Below are positions 43,351 to 51,705 of a stretch of DNA of 64,000 nucleotides, piece by piece. How positions within the stretch are numbered: the stretch's first letter is position 1; the number at the start of each line of letters is the position of its first letter. The DNA comes from Antarctobacter albus. GTDB lineage: Bacteria > Pseudomonadota > Alphaproteobacteria > Rhodobacterales > Rhodobacteraceae. The notes beneath the pieces were generated by a model. That model saw only the letters and a program-made list of their open reading frames with translations. It was not told where the DNA came from and did no database searches. The position numbers were made by a program, and so were the translations under genes. The stretch lies in contig NZ_FMZI01000004.1 in NCBI RefSeq assembly GCF_900101505.1, positions 301,670-365,669 of the forward strand, given 5' to 3'.

Positions 43351-44312
43351 TGAGCAAGGAAGACGTTCTGGTTCTCTACCCCGCCCGGCCCAGGGCGATG
43401 GAACAGCTGGAGGCCGCCTATACCCTGCACCGGCTCGACGAGGCCGAGGACAAGGCGGGCTTCCTGGCGGAACACGGTCCGCGCTGCCGGGGCATCGTCA
43501 CCAACGGCCATGCCGCGCTGACCCGCGCCGACCTTGAACATCTGCCCAACCTGGAAATCGTCTGCTGCTCTTCGGCGGGGTTCGAGTCCATCGACGACGC
43601 GGCGCTGCGTGAAAAAGGCATCGCCCTGACCAACAGTTCCGACGCGCTCTGTGACGACGTGGCCGATACCGCCGTGATGCTGACGCTGGCCTGCCGCCGC
43701 GATCTGGTGGCCGCGCATGACTATGTCAAATCCGGCGACTGGGGCCGCAAAGGGATGTACCCGCTTCTGTCGGCGCTCAAAGGCAAGAAGGTGGGCATCG
43801 CCGGGCTGGGCACCATCGGCAAAGCCATCGCCAGCCGCCTGGCCCCTTTCCGGGTCTGCCTGGGCTATCACAGCCGCAGGCCCAAACCCGTGGACCACGC
43901 CTATTTCGAGACGGTGACGGAGCTGGCCCGATGGGCCGACATCCTGATCGTCATCGTCCCCGGCGGGCCGGAAACAGAGGGGATGATCAATGCCGAGGTG
44001 CTGGAGGCGCTGGGACCGCAAGGCACGCTGATCAACGTCGCGCGCGGATCCGTGGTGAACGAGGCCGACCTGATCGCCGCGCTGACCTCCGGCACGCTGG
44101 GCAACGCGGGCCTTGATGTCTACCTGAACGAACCCAACCCCGACCCGGCGCTGACCGCCCTGCCCAATGTCACGCTTTACCCCCACCACGCCAGCGGCAC
44201 GGTGGAAACGCGGGACGCGATGGCACAGACGGTCGTCGACAACCTCAGGGCGCATTTCGCCGGTGAACCGCTGCTGAACCCGGTCTACACCCTGCCCGAG
44301 AGCGTCGCATGA
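43350..44312 (+). CDS. D-2-hydroxyacid dehydrogenase family
   Basis: 320-residue NAD(P)-dependent enzyme. The site KVGIAGLGTIGKAIASRL is at about residue 150. The triad is arginine in NVARGSVVNEADL, glutamate in VYLNEPNPDP and histidine in LYPHHASGTVETR. The start ATG 43350 overlaps the ATPase stop (TGATG), favoured over the GTG three bases upstream. Membership in a transport operon suggests it acts on the imported compound, reducing a 2-oxo acid or oxidising a 2-hydroxy acid. It is a homologue of the enzyme at 25232-26179, with about the same length. Confidence 0.9.
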   Translation: MSKEDVLVLYPARPRAMEQLEAAYTLHRLDEAEDKAGFLAEHGPRCRGIVTNGHAALTRADLEHLPNLEIVCCSSAGFESIDDAALREKGIALTNSSDALCDDVADTAVMLTLACRRDLVAAHDYVKSGDWGRKGMYPLLSALKGKKVGIAGLGTIGKAIASRLAPFRVCLGYHSRRPKPVDHAYFETVTELARWADILIVIVPGGPETEGMINAEVLEALGPQGTLINVARGSVVNEADLIAALTSGTLGNAGLDVYLNEPNPDPALTALPNVTLYPHHASGTVETRDAMAQTVVDNLRAHFAGEPLLNPVYTLPESVA

Positions 44313-45352
44313 AAGACCTCCTGCCCTATTTCAAATGGCCGGTCGGGTTCACCATCGTCGGCCTGATCCTCTCGTTCTGGCTGGGCTGGCAAAGCACCGG
44401 CCACCTGGGCGGCGCGCTGTCCTTCCTGATGATCGGCGCGGTGCTGGCGGTGCTGGAAATCTCGCTGTCCTTCGACAATGCCATCGTCAATGCCAACAAG
44501 CTCAAGGACATGACGCCGGAATGGCAGCACCGTTTCCTGACCTGGGGCATCCTGATCGCCGTCTTCGGCATGCGCATCGTCTTTCCGCTGCTGGTGGTGG
44601 TCATCGCCGCCCGCATCGGCCCGATCGAGGCACTGATCCTCGCCGCGCGCGAACCGCAGGAATACGCCCACATCATGGAAGGGGCGCATCTGTCGATCTC
44701 CGCCTTCGGCGGCACCTTCCTGATGATGGTCGCGCTGAGTTATTTCATGGACGAGGAAAAAGAGGTCGACTGGGTCAAGGCGCTGGAAAGCCGCCTGCGC
44801 GACTGGTCCGAGATCCGCGGCATCGAGGTGGCGCTGGTGCTGGCCGTCGCCGTCGGATTCACCGTCAGCCTTCCGGCGGGCCAGGGGGCAGAGTTCCTCT
44901 TTGCCTCGGTCTGCGGGCTTCTGACCTTCCTCGCCGTGGAACTGGTGGGCCATGTGCTGGATGCCAGCGAACAAAGCCGCAGCACCGCCGCAACCGGGGG
45001 CCTCGGGGCCTTTCTCTACCTCGAGGTGCTGGATGCCTCGTTCAGTTTCGACGGGGTGATCGGCGCCTTTGCCCTGACGCAGAACCTGTTCCTGATCGCC
45101 ATCGGGCTGGGCATTGGCGCCTTCTACGTCCGGTCGATGACCCTCATGCTGGTCGAACGCAAGACACTGGCGCAGTTCCGCTACCTTGAACACGGGGCTT
45201 TCTATTCCGTGCTGGTCCTGTCGATCATCATGTTCGCCCAGTCGCTGACCCATGTGCCGGAGGTCATCACCGGCCTTCTGGGCGCCTGCCTGATCGGCCT
45301 GTCGCTGCTGGCCTCGATCCGGCATGAACGCCGGGCGGAGGGCAACGGATGA
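44309..45352 (+). CDS. DUF475 / TerC-like integral membrane protein
   Basis: 347-residue protein with many hydrophobic helices. The segment VLEISLSFDNAIVNANKLKDM is the hallmark of DUF475, a relative of TerC, whose aspartate and asparagine sit in a membrane helix. WQHRFLTWGILIAVFGMRIVFPLLV and FDGVIGAFALTQNL (second conserved FD motif) also match. TerC relatives are linked to metal-ion export and resistance. The 4-bp overlap with the dehydrogenase gene, and with the following gntR, places it inside the ABC operon, which is an unusual position. Its role here is unknown; a metal-coupled transport function is possible. Confidence 0.87.
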   Translation: MKDLLPYFKWPVGFTIVGLILSFWLGWQSTGHLGGALSFLMIGAVLAVLEISLSFDNAIVNANKLKDMTPEWQHRFLTWGILIAVFGMRIVFPLLVVVIAARIGPIEALILAAREPQEYAHIMEGAHLSISAFGGTFLMMVALSYFMDEEKEVDWVKALESRLRDWSEIRGIEVALVLAVAVGFTVSLPAGQGAEFLFASVCGLLTFLAVELVGHVLDASEQSRSTAATGGLGAFLYLEVLDASFSFDGVIGAFALTQNLFLIAIGLGIGAFYVRSMTLMLVERKTLAQFRYLEHGAFYSVLVLSIIMFAQSLTHVPEVITGLLGACLIGLSLLASIRHERRAEGNG

Positions 45353-46068
45353 GTCACGCCACCTCCCGCCGCGCGCTCTGGATGCAAAAGATCGCGGACC
45401 AGGTCGCCGATACGCTGGCCGAAAAGATCCGCGCCGGGACACTGGCACCGGGCGACAGCCCCGGCAGCCGCGAGGCGCTGATGGCCGAATTCGTGACCGT
45501 CGGCTCGGTCATCGACAAGGCACTGGACGACCTGACGGAGCGGGGCCTGCTGCGCCCAGGCGCGGATGGCGCGCCTGTGGTGGCCGATCTGCCGCCCCGC
45601 GCCGAAGCCTTCGCCCTGCCGCCCACGGAGACCCTCTCGGACGTCAAGGCAGTGCTGGAACTGCGGCTGGGGCTGGAGGCGGTCGCCGCCTCGCTGGCCG
45701 CCGAGCGGCGCAACCCCGCGCAACTGGCCGCGATAGAGGCGGCGGCAGAGGCCTTTGCCCATGCCGCGCCCGCCGAGACCGCGCAGGCCGATTTCCGGTT
45801 TCACAGCCAGATCGCGGCGGCCAGCGGCAATGCCTACATGTCCGACCTTCTGGACTACCTTGGCCCGCTGCTGATCCCGCGGATGCGGCTCACCCTGCCC
45901 GCCGCGCCCGGCGAGACGGGCGACCGCAACCGCGAACGCTCGATCACCGAACATGCCGCCATCGTCGCGGCCATCGCCGCGCAGGATGCCGAGGCGGCGC
46001 GCGCCCGGATGCGCGACCACCTGCTGCGGTCGCTGGCGCTGATGGAACAGATCCAGACCGCCGGCTGA
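45349..46068 (+). CDS. GntR/FadR-family transcriptional regulator with atypical HTH
   Basis: 239-residue protein with an N-terminal winged helix and a C-terminal FCD domain containing DFRFHSQIA, EHAAIVAAI and MRDHLLRSL (metal ligands). The recognition helix is GSVIDKALDDL instead of the usual T-V-R-E-A-L type, so the conserved arginine is absent. It ends the ABC operon, to which it is coupled by a 4-bp overlap. It may regulate that operon with altered DNA specificity. A degenerate GGTATACC-like site lies 80 bp downstream, ahead of the FAD monooxygenase. Confidence 0.84.
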   Translation: MSHATSRRALWMQKIADQVADTLAEKIRAGTLAPGDSPGSREALMAEFVTVGSVIDKALDDLTERGLLRPGADGAPVVADLPPRAEAFALPPTETLSDVKAVLELRLGLEAVAASLAAERRNPAQLAAIEAAAEAFAHAAPAETAQADFRFHSQIAAASGNAYMSDLLDYLGPLLIPRMRLTLPAAPGETGDRNRERSITEHAAIVAAIAAQDAEAARARMRDHLLRSLALMEQIQTAG

Positions 46069-46148
46069 GCCGTCCTCACACGCGCAGGATGCACGGGGCG
46101 GCACGCAACTCGCCCCGACGTAGCAACCAATTGCTTCGGCTGGATTTT

Positions 46149-46158
46149 TGGCATACCA
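46149..46158. promoter_or_regulatory. Degenerate GntR-type operator TGGCATACCA
   Basis: TTTTTGGCATACCAGA lies 28 bp before the FAD monooxygenase start. It matches the GGTATACC family except for one core base, so binding may be weaker. Confidence 0.5.
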
Positions 46159-46185
46159 GATCAGCGCCCAGCAACGGAGAGCGCA

Positions 46186-47466
46186 ATGACCCGTGTCATC
46201 ATCGCAGGCGGCGGCATCGGTGGTCTTGTCACCGCGCTGACGCTGCACCAGATCGGCCTGTCCTGCACCGTCTACGAGGCGGTGCGCGAGCTCAAACCGC
46301 TGGGCGTGGGCATCAACCTGCAGCCCAACGCGGTGCGCGAACTGTTCGACCTGGGCATCGGCGAAGAGCTGCTGGACCGCTGCGGCGTCCCCGCCCGCGA
46401 ATGGGCGCTGGTCGGGCTCAGCGGCGCCGACATCCATGCCGAACCCCGCGGGCTCGAGGCGGGGTACAACTGGCCGCAATACGCCGTCCACCGTGGCCGG
46501 TTCCACATGGCGCTTTACGACCTCGTGCTGGACCGGCTTGGCCCCGACGCGGTGCAGACCGGCTGTCGCGCGGCGGGCTATACCCAGACCGAGGACAGCG
46601 CGACCCTGCACCTGGAATGCGCAGAGGGCGCGCGCACCGACACCGCCGACCTGCTGATCGGGGCCGAGGGCATCCACTCGGCGATCCGCGCCCAGATGCA
46701 CCCCGACCAGCCGCCGATCCACTGGGGCGGTGCGCTGATGTGGCGGGGCACCACGCGGGCGAAACCGATCCGCACCGGCTCCAGCTTTGTCGGCCTCGGC
46801 ACGCACCGGCACCGTATGGTGATCTACCCGATCTCCGCCCCAGACGAGAACGGGCTGGCCGAGATCAACTGGATCGCCGAACGCACCCTGGGCGAGGATG
46901 AGGACTGGACCGAGACAGGCTGGTTCCGCGAGGTGCCGATCGACAGTTTCGTGCATCACTTCGAGCAGTTCCGCTATGACTGGCTGGACGTGCCGGCGAT
47001 GATCCGGGGCGCCTCGCGCGCCTTTGAAAACCCGATGATCGACCGTGACCCGGTGCCGACATGGGTACAAGGCCGGGTGGCGCTGATGGGGGACGCGGCG
47101 CATGCCATGTATCCCACCGGATCGAACGGGGCCAGCCAGGCGGTGATCGACGCCCGCACCCTGGGCGCCAGCCTGCTGGAGCACGGCACCGGACCTGCCG
47201 CGCTGAAGGCCTATGACGCCCGTCTCTGCGAACCGGTGTCCAAGCTGATCCTGCGCAATCGCGGCGCCGGTCCCTTTGGCCTGCTCAACCTTGTCGACGA
47301 ACGCTGCGGCGGGCATTTCGACGACATCGACGCCGTGATCCCCCCGGCCGAGCGCGAGGCCTTCCTGGCCGACTACAAGGCCGCTGCCGGTTTCGCCATC
47401 GAGACGCTGAACGCCGCGCCGCCGCTCATCGGGCGCGAGGCAAGGGTTTCCGCCACTTCTGCCTGA
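46186..47466 (+). CDS. FAD-dependent monooxygenase (salicylate hydroxylase type)
   Basis: 426-residue flavoprotein of class A hydroxylases. The GxGxxG nucleotide site is IAGGGIGGLVTALTL at residues 6-20. The DG motif region is ADLLIGAEGIHSAIRAQM. The second FAD motif is LMGDAAHAMYPTGSNGASQAVIDA near residue 302-325. The last motif, with proline and the PTGSNG loop, closes the flavin site. These enzymes hydroxylate aromatic or related substrates using NAD(P)H. The start ATG at 46186 follows AACGGAGAGCG. The gene is monocistronic and preceded by a weak GGTATACC-like operator. The substrate is unknown. Confidence 0.89.
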   Translation: MTRVIIAGGGIGGLVTALTLHQIGLSCTVYEAVRELKPLGVGINLQPNAVRELFDLGIGEELLDRCGVPAREWALVGLSGADIHAEPRGLEAGYNWPQYAVHRGRFHMALYDLVLDRLGPDAVQTGCRAAGYTQTEDSATLHLECAEGARTDTADLLIGAEGIHSAIRAQMHPDQPPIHWGGALMWRGTTRAKPIRTGSSFVGLGTHRHRMVIYPISAPDENGLAEINWIAERTLGEDEDWTETGWFREVPIDSFVHHFEQFRYDWLDVPAMIRGASRAFENPMIDRDPVPTWVQGRVALMGDAAHAMYPTGSNGASQAVIDARTLGASLLEHGTGPAALKAYDARLCEPVSKLILRNRGAGPFGLLNLVDERCGGHFDDIDAVIPPAEREAFLADYKAAAGFAIETLNAAPPLIGREARVSATSA

Positions 47467-47565
47467 AATGATGGAATCCTCTCAGGATGCGGGGTCACAG
47501 CCCCTCATCCATGAGGGAATTTTGCCGCCGACCGGCCCGAAATCCTCGACGCAGCGACCTTGGGT

Positions 47566-47579
47566 CGTTAGCGATAACG
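47566..47579. promoter_or_regulatory. LacI-type operator-like palindrome CGTTAGCGATAACG
   Basis: Inverted arms CGTTA/TAACG around GCGA, one mismatch from the palindrome GTTAGCGCTAAC commonly bound by LacI-family sugar repressors. It lies in the 267-bp leader of the sugar ABC operon; that leader otherwise shows no convincing gene. Confidence 0.5.
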
Positions 47580-47733
47580 CCACCCGCCGCGGGGGGACGG
47601 GAGGAGGCATCAATCCATTGCTGACAACTCCCCGGGGCGTTGCTAGGCTTTCTACCGGAAAACAGCTCCGGAAGAGAGCCGATCCGCACCAAATGCCCGG
47701 AAAAACGGGCAATTGTCCAATGGAGGAGACACC

Positions 47734-48645
47734 ATGAAAAAGATCCTGCTTGCCACCGCGGCCCTTGCCGCAATGGCATCCGCCGCGTCGGCCGAACGCT
47801 ATGTCATGATCACCCACACCCAGGGCACCGACCCGTTCTGGCCGGTGGTCGAGAAAGGCGCAAAGGACGCCGCCGCCGCCGTCGGCGCGACGCTGGAATA
47901 CAACTTCGACCCCTCGGGCGACATGTCGGCGATGGCCAAGCTGATCGAGGCCGCCGCCGCGACCGACCCGGACGGCATCATCGTCTCGCTGCCCGACGCC
48001 GATGCGCTTGGTGGCGCGATCCGCGATGCCGTCGATGCGGGCATCCCCGTCATCACCATCAACTCGGGGCTTGAGAACTCCAAGGACGTGGGCGCGCTGA
48101 TGCACGTCGGCCAGCCGGAATACGACGCCGGCAAGGCCGCCGGTGAGCGCGCCAAGGAAGAAGGCGTGACCAACGGTCTCTGCCTCAACCAGGAGGCCTA
48201 CAACACCGCACTGGTGGACCGCTGCACCGGCTATTTCGATGCCTTCGGGCAGGAGCTGAACCAGATCGACGTGTCGAACGACGTCACCCAGATCAAGACC
48301 CGCACCGCCGCCGCCCTGCAGGCGGATGAGAGCATCGACGGCCTGCTGGCGGTTGGCCCCCACGTCTGCGAAGCCGCCTGGGAAGCGGTCGAGGAAGTGG
48401 GTGCCGACGTGCACCTGTCCTGCTTTGACCTCTCCCCCGGCGTGATGGACCTGATCGAGGCGGGCCACGTCTCCTTCACCATCGACCAGCAGCAGCGCCT
48501 GCAAGGCTACATGCCGGTCATCGTCCTGCACCTCTACAATACCAACGCAGGGATGCTGCCGGGTGCCAACGTGACCTCCGGCCCGGGCTTCGTGGATGCC
48601 TCGAACGCCGCCGACGTGAAATCGCAGGCGGGCGTGAACCGCTGA
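47734..48645 (+). CDS. Sugar ABC transporter substrate-binding protein
   Basis: 303-residue periplasmic binding protein of the ribose/fructose class. A signal peptide ends in ASA near residue 20. The mature part begins YVMITHTQGTDPFWPVVEKGAKDAA, typical of RbsB-like and FrcB-like receptors, with TDPDGIIVSLPDADAL and DLSPGVMDLIEAGHVSFTIDQQQRLQGYMP. The ATG 47734 follows TGGAGGAGACACC; a longer in-frame start exists at 47713 but lacks a better site. It is followed by a terminator-like hairpin and then permease and ATPase. A pentose, hexose or inositol ligand is likely. Confidence 0.92.
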   Translation: MKKILLATAALAAMASAASAERYVMITHTQGTDPFWPVVEKGAKDAAAAVGATLEYNFDPSGDMSAMAKLIEAAAATDPDGIIVSLPDADALGGAIRDAVDAGIPVITINSGLENSKDVGALMHVGQPEYDAGKAAGERAKEEGVTNGLCLNQEAYNTALVDRCTGYFDAFGQELNQIDVSNDVTQIKTRTAAALQADESIDGLLAVGPHVCEAAWEAVEEVGADVHLSCFDLSPGVMDLIEAGHVSFTIDQQQRLQGYMPVIVLHLYNTNAGMLPGANVTSGPGFVDASNAADVKSQAGVNR

Positions 48646-48670
48646 TCGCGGGCACATTCGGAAACATCGC

Positions 48671-48701
48671 GGGGACAGGCGGCAACACCTGTCCCCTTTT
48701 T
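48671..48701 (+). terminator. Intercistronic Rho-independent-like terminator after sugar-binding gene
   Basis: Nine-base arms GGGGACAGG/CCTGTCCCC with an 8-base loop and a run of five T bases. As it precedes the permease of the same transporter, it probably allows partial read-through and an excess of binding protein. Confidence 0.78.
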
Positions 48702-48730
48702 CGATACATCCTTACAGAATGGGGGGTCTC

Positions 48731-49843
48731 ATGTCTGACCGCAGCGAAGCGGACCGACTGACGCAGGAATCCACCTTGATGCGCCTTGTGCGCCGTCCCG
48801 AGGCCGGGGCCTTCATCGTCATGCTCGTCGTCGTGACCGCGATCACCTTTGCCTCGGACTTCAAGGCGTTCAACGCGTTGGGGCTGAAGAACAACATCGC
48901 CATCATCTCGCAGTTCGGCATCATCGCCACCGGCGCCGCCATGCTGATGATCGCCGGGGAATTCGATCTGTCCATCGGCTCGATGATCGGCTTTGCCGGC
49001 ATGTCGATGGCCATGATGCTGAAATGGGGGCTGCCCTTCGGCATGGGAGAGGCGACGCCGCTGACCGCCTTCATCCTGACCATGTGCATGACGCTGTTCA
49101 TCGGCTGGATGATCGGTACCATCGTCGTACGATCCGGCCTGTCCAGCTTCATCGTGACACTGGCCTTCCTGTTCTTCCTGCGCGGCCTGACAGAGGTCTG
49201 CTTCCGCCTCATCAACCAGTCCACCCAGATCTCGGGCCTGCCCGATTTCAAGGAGGAAAGCTGGGTCGCCTGGATCCTGGGCGGCGAGGTCTTCGGCTGG
49301 TTCTACGATCTGTGGTTCCAGCTGGGTGGCAACATCAACCGCCGCGGAGAGCAATGGGTCGACGGGTTCGACGCCCGCTTCCTGTGGTGGATCGTGATCG
49401 CCTTCTGCGCCTGGTTCGTGCTGTCGCGCACCCAGATGGGCAACTGGATCTACGCCACAGGCGACAACAAGGACAGCGCGCGGGCCAACGGCGTGCCGGT
49501 GAACAAGGTCAAGATCAGCCTGTTCATGTTCACCGCCTTCTGCGCCACCATGTTCGCCGCCTGCCAGGTCTATGACACCAACACCGCCGATGCGGCCAAG
49601 GGCAACCTGATGGAACTCAACGCCATCGCCATCGCCGTCGTGGGCGGCACGCTGATGACCGGCGGTTTCGGCTCGGTGATCGGGGTGGCCTTCGGCGCCG
49701 TGACCTTCGGACTGGTGGCCAACGCGGTCTTCTACATTCCCTGGCTCGACGGGTCGTTCTACCGGGTCTTCGTAGGCCTTGTCCTGCTGGCGGCGGTCTT
49801 TGCCAACGAACGTATCCGCAAACGCATCACGGGGGGGATCTGA
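48731..49843 (+). CDS. Sugar ABC transporter permease (RbsC/FrcC family)
   Basis: 370-residue membrane protein with many helices. It has IATGAAMLMIAGEFDLSIGSMIG, the signature of BPD_transp_2 permeases, and ATGDNKDSARANGVPVNKVKI, the loop contacting the ATPase. The start ATG at 48731 has GGGGGG five bases before it; the in-frame ATG at 48719 is less likely. It forms the importer with the preceding binding protein and the ATPase that follows 3 bp downstream. Confidence 0.92.
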   Translation: MSDRSEADRLTQESTLMRLVRRPEAGAFIVMLVVVTAITFASDFKAFNALGLKNNIAIISQFGIIATGAAMLMIAGEFDLSIGSMIGFAGMSMAMMLKWGLPFGMGEATPLTAFILTMCMTLFIGWMIGTIVVRSGLSSFIVTLAFLFFLRGLTEVCFRLINQSTQISGLPDFKEESWVAWILGGEVFGWFYDLWFQLGGNINRRGEQWVDGFDARFLWWIVIAFCAWFVLSRTQMGNWIYATGDNKDSARANGVPVNKVKISLFMFTAFCATMFAACQVYDTNTADAAKGNLMELNAIAIAVVGGTLMTGGFGSVIGVAFGAVTFGLVANAVFYIPWLDGSFYRVFVGLVLLAAVFANERIRKRITGGI

Positions 49844-49846
49844 CCC

Positions 49847-50617
49847 ATGACCGAACCCTATCTCCGCGTCGAAAACGTCGTGAAGAAATTCGGCCCCTTC
49901 ATGGCCCTGAACGGCGTCAACCTCGAGGTCTACCCGGGCGAGGTCCACGCCCTCCTGGGGGACAACGGGGCCGGCAAATCCACCCTCATCAAGACGCTGG
50001 CGGGCGTGCACCAACCCACCTCTGGCCAGCTCTACATCGAGGGCAAACCCGTCAACTTCCGCTCGCCCCGCGATGCCTCGGATGCCGGGATCGGCACGGT
50101 CTACCAGGACCTGGCCGTGAACCAGCTGATGAGCGTCACGCGCAACTTCTTCATGGGGCGCGAGCTGAAAGGCCCGCTGGGCACCCTGCGCATGGCGGAA
50201 ATGGACAAGATCGCCCATGACGAGATGCTGAAAATCGGCATCGACTTCAGCGATCCGACCCAGGCGGTGGGCACCATGTCCGGCGGTCAGCGCCAGACGC
50301 TGGCCATCGCGCGCGCCATCTACTTTGGCGCCAAGGTGCTGATCCTCGACGAACCGACCAGCGCCCTGGGGCAAAAGCAGCAGATGGAGGTCCTGAAGAC
50401 GATCAAGCGCGTACGCAAGCGCGGCGACATCGCCATCATCTTCATCACCCACAACGAGATCCACTCTCAGCTGGTGGCCGACCGCTATACCTTCCTTGCG
50501 CTGGGGCAGGTGATCGGCGCGGGCAAGGCCGGAGAGCTCAGCCATGACGAGATCCGCCGCCTGATGGCCGGCGGGGCCGAGATGAAGGACCTCGAAGGCG
50601 AACTGGCGGCGATCTGA
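49847..50617 (+). CDS. Sugar ABC transporter ATPase, single-domain
   Basis: 256-residue nucleotide-binding protein. The Walker A is GDNGAGKSTLIK near residue 42, the signature SGGQRQTLAIARAI near residue 145, Walker B LILDEPTSALG and H-loop FITHNEIH. It has one nucleotide-binding domain of about 250 residues, as in FrcA, rather than the two-domain 500-residue RbsA type, so two copies must form the importer dimer. It is the last gene of the sugar ABC operon and is followed by a hairpin. Confidence 0.93.
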   Translation: MTEPYLRVENVVKKFGPFMALNGVNLEVYPGEVHALLGDNGAGKSTLIKTLAGVHQPTSGQLYIEGKPVNFRSPRDASDAGIGTVYQDLAVNQLMSVTRNFFMGRELKGPLGTLRMAEMDKIAHDEMLKIGIDFSDPTQAVGTMSGGQRQTLAIARAIYFGAKVLILDEPTSALGQKQQMEVLKTIKRVRKRGDIAIIFITHNEIHSQLVADRYTFLALGQVIGAGKAGELSHDEIRRLMAGGAEMKDLEGELAAI

Positions 50618-50630
50618 CGCCACCCCTGCA

Positions 50631-50658
50631 GGGACCCGCCGGCCCAACGGCGGGTCCC
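50631..50658 (+). terminator. Hairpin terminator after sugar ABC operon
   Basis: Perfect 11-bp arms GGGACCCGCCG/CGGCGGGTCCC with a six-base loop, 14 bp after the ATPase stop. There is no T-run, so Rho may be needed. Confidence 0.6.
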
Positions 50659-50745
50659 TACCATCCAGCGCAAGACGCCGTTGCAAAGTCAATCATACAG
50701 CCATACGATGAAACACTCTCTGATTTCATCCGCTAAAGGCAAGTG

Positions 50746-51441
50746 ATGACAAGGCTGATCCCGCTGGGGCACGACCTCTGGACAGTCGACGGCCCGCCGA
50801 TCCGGGGCGCCGCAGGTTTCGATTTCCCAACCCGCATGTGCGTCGCCCGCCTGCCCGACGGCGGTCTGTGGGTGCATTCGCCCATCGCGCCCGATCCCGC
50901 CCTGGCCCGCGACCTGGCCAGCCTGGGGCCGGTGAGGCACCTGGTGGCGCCCAATGACCTGCATCACAGCTTTCTGGCGCGCTGGGCCTCGGCCTACCCG
51001 GCGGCACAGGTTCATGCGGCGCCGGGCGTGCAGGCGAAATCCCCCGGCGTGGCGGTCGATCACCCGCTGGACGAGGTGCCCCCGCCGGACTGGGCCGACA
51101 CGCTGGACCAGCTTGTCTTTGCCGGCAACCGGATCACCACGGAGGTGGTATTCTTTCATCGCCCCAGCGGCACCGCGATCTTTACCGACCTGTTGCAGCA
51201 ACTGCCCGAGGGGATGAACCGCGGCTGGCGGGCGACGGTGGCACGCATCGACCTGATGACCGCGTCCGCGCCCACGGTGCCGCGCAAGTTCCGCATCGCC
51301 TTTACCAATCGCCGCGCCCTGCGCCACTCGCTAAAGCGGTTGCGCGCCTGGCCGGTGCGCCAGATGGTCATGGCGCATGGGCCTGTGGTCACGCAAAACG
51401 CGGAGCGGCTGCTGGCGCGGGCCTTCGACTGGGCCCGTTGA
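50746..51441 (+). CDS. DUF4336 protein (metallo-beta-lactamase-like fold)
   Basis: 231-residue protein with the DUF4336 pattern: LIPLGHDLWTVDGPPIRGAAGFDFPTRMCVARL, VAPNDLHHSFLARWASAYP and a C-terminal RQMVMAHGPVV. The family resembles metallo-beta-lactamase fold proteins but lacks the HxHxDH motif; here a DLHH sequence stands near that place. The ATG at 50746 is preferred to a GTG three bases earlier. It is convergent with bchP, with 264 bp between, and borders the photosynthesis gene cluster. Its function is unknown. No partner gene is obvious. Confidence 0.8.
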   Translation: MTRLIPLGHDLWTVDGPPIRGAAGFDFPTRMCVARLPDGGLWVHSPIAPDPALARDLASLGPVRHLVAPNDLHHSFLARWASAYPAAQVHAAPGVQAKSPGVAVDHPLDEVPPPDWADTLDQLVFAGNRITTEVVFFHRPSGTAIFTDLLQQLPEGMNRGWRATVARIDLMTASAPTVPRKFRIAFTNRRALRHSLKRLRAWPVRQMVMAHGPVVTQNAERLLARAFDWAR

Positions 51442-51705
51442 GCGCAACGCACGCCGTGCTCATCTTTCGTCAACCTGCCCGCCGCATCCTCTGCCCCGCT
51501 AGCACTGAAAACCGGATCACGACCCCGCTCGGGGGCCTTTTGATCTGCGCGGAACAAGGGGGCGACGCCCCGAGAGGACCGGGACTGACACCCCGGTTCG
51601 GCACGATCCGTCCGGCGGCCGCCGTTTTCAGCCTTTCATGACAGGGTTGCCCCTCCCCGCCCGGCCACTGCGCCGACGGCGGGCAAAGGCGCGGCCCCTG
51701 GCCGC

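Noticed and set aside
45202-47316. Minus-strand open frame of about 704 codons opposite gntR and the monooxygenase
   Set aside because: Composition typical of antisense to GC-rich coding DNA; the plus-strand genes have exact family motifs.
47468-47737. 89-codon open frame between the monooxygenase and the sugar ABC genes
   Set aside because: Low complexity, no ribosome site, and it contains the LacI-like operator and promoter region; interpreted as leader DNA.
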